Assembly (NCBI GenBank): GCA_903813345.2
Contig: CAIIXF020000005.1
Location: 18,665,375-18,729,374 of the forward strand
Length of the DNA: 64,000 nucleotides
Source of the DNA: Owenia fusiformis
Taxonomy: Eukaryota > Annelida > Polychaeta > Sabellida > Oweniidae
Direction: 5' to 3'
A model generated the notes under the pieces. That model did no database searches. It was not told where the DNA came from and saw only the letters and a list, made by a program, of their open reading frames with translations. The first letter of the stretch is position 1, and each line of letters begins with the position of its first letter. The translations under genes were made by a program, and so were the position numbers. This document shows, one piece after another, positions 63,130-64,000 of the stretch.

Positions 63130-64000
63130 TTGATTTCAATTCAATGCACCAAAGCCATGTGTCTCCTCTTTACAATGGTATATCATTCATTGATATTTGG
63201 TCATGGTCGGGTGAGTAATCATTCCATTTGAAAAGTGGGCCAAAATTAGCTTCGGGACAAGTTATAAACATTGCAAAAGTCAGTGTACGGAGCCCGATGC
63301 AATATTGGACGAAAACATTAAACCAATGCTGACTGCATCCTTTTAATTCAATGTACCAAAAAGCCAAATTACTCCTCTTTGCAATGAAATATCATTCATT
63401 CACAGGGAGTCATCTCTGTCCGAATAATCATTAATTTTGCAAAGTGGGGCAAAATTCAGCTCGGACCCAAGTTTAAAACATTGCAAAAGTCAGTACAAGG
63501 GGCATAGGGGCTATTGGAAGAAGGTGTGACAGGTATGGCATAGACAGTAAAGTGTTCATACTCACACTCTTGCAAGAATACATCCTATACCCCTTCAAAT
63601 TGCCACCACTTCCTTGCACATAAAGATGCGCTCATCTGTCCACGTCATGCATGGTTCAGCCCTAAATCATGTGTGGGTTAAAGCAAAGAAAAGCAGTCCG
63701 TGGGCAAATCTTTTTCGAGGTTTTGCAATATCTGGTGGAGGAATTGTGAGCACAGATGCTCCTGAGATAGCTCCAAAAGAAAAAGTCACAACAATTAAAG
63801 TCAGGGGAACTTCCATTGGCACTTAGCCCTTGCACTGATTTTTTCAATATCTAAAACTTGGCGCAGAGCCGATTTTGACCCACTGTGTAAATGGAAGGAT
63901 TTCTCACCCAACCATTACCACATGTGAATGAATGACATATCATTGCAAAGAAGAGAGACATGGCTTTATGGTACGTTAAATGAAATTGATGTAGTTATTA
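63130..64000. repeat. Duplicated and inverted unit of about 165 bp
   Basis: Unit 1 63134-63295 and unit 2 63341-63502 share TTCAATGTACC-type, CTCCTCTTTGCAATG, ATATCATTCATT, GCAAAAGTCAGT. An inverted third piece is at about 63925-63990 (GACATATCATTGCAAAGAAG, AGACATGGCTTT). This is probably one end and the middle of a TIR element running out of the window. Confidence 0.6.

Noticed and set aside
63614-63826. 70-aa ORF near the right edge
   Set aside because: It lies between inverted copies of a repeat unit and has no recognised domain; it is likely repeat interior.
1-64000. tRNA, rRNA and CRISPR arrays
   Set aside because: No cloverleaf with A/B boxes, no conserved rRNA block and no regularly spaced short repeats with unique spacers were found; the tandem arrays present are minisatellites.

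Overview
The window is an AT-rich, intron-rich piece of an invertebrate animal genome. Spliceosomal introns, a metazoan-type PKA regulatory subunit and several DNA-transposon families show this. The repeat style (frequent ACATGTA words, minisatellites, nested TIR elements) suggests a lophotrochozoan such as a mollusc, but the species cannot be fixed from sequence alone. No rRNA, tRNA or CRISPR array was found.

Two host genes are readable, both on the + strand. (1) 1525-11773 holds the last seven coding exons of a type II cAMP-dependent protein kinase regulatory subunit; its 5' part lies left of the window. (2) 24222-47580 holds a complete 11-exon gene for a 429-residue Gfo/Idh/MocA-type NAD(P)-dependent oxidoreductase. 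All its exon phases join without a break. Only 1.29 kb of its 23.4 kb is coding; the rest is mostly transposable elements.

The remaining sequence is a stack of nested DNA transposons, many of which can be delimited by terminal inverted repeats (TIRs) and target-site duplications (TSDs). 1916-2531 is a TA-flanked MITE. 5275-5565, 8424-8693, 10754-11451 and 41770-42213 are TTAA-flanked MITEs. 8095-8324 and 20310-20521 are two copies of a CAGGCCCG MITE with 5-bp TSDs. 15159-16837 is a Mutator-like element with a 9-bp TSD and a promoter-like interior. 19622-24122 is a CACT-ended element ending about 100 bp upstream of the oxidoreductase start codon. 26211-27061 and 30192-31044 are two copies of an almost fully palindromic element, the second nested in another inverted repeat. 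27562-35527 is a nested complex with two PIF/Harbinger transposase fragments. 36778-43470 is a 6.7-kb TIR element filling most of intron 4, and a mariner (37528-39493) sits inside it. That mariner has an apparently intact DD34D transposase gene carrying a 171-bp GT-AG intron.

Downstream of the oxidoreductase, a LINE 3' remnant (48481-49090) is followed by one minisatellite (49265-61730) broken apart by three large inverted-repeat insertions (49614-50461, 51062-55785, 56048-61586). The two largest carry their own internal minisatellites. The observations most worth a second look are: the intron-bearing mariner; an array of eight AACGTACATWTC boxes between inverted repeats at about 20.8-23.7 kb; a set of hairpin elements with a shared GAGGG-CCG-type apex; an element family whose termini are minisatellites (two copies in one gene); and several CAC-ended elements with 5-bp TSDs.
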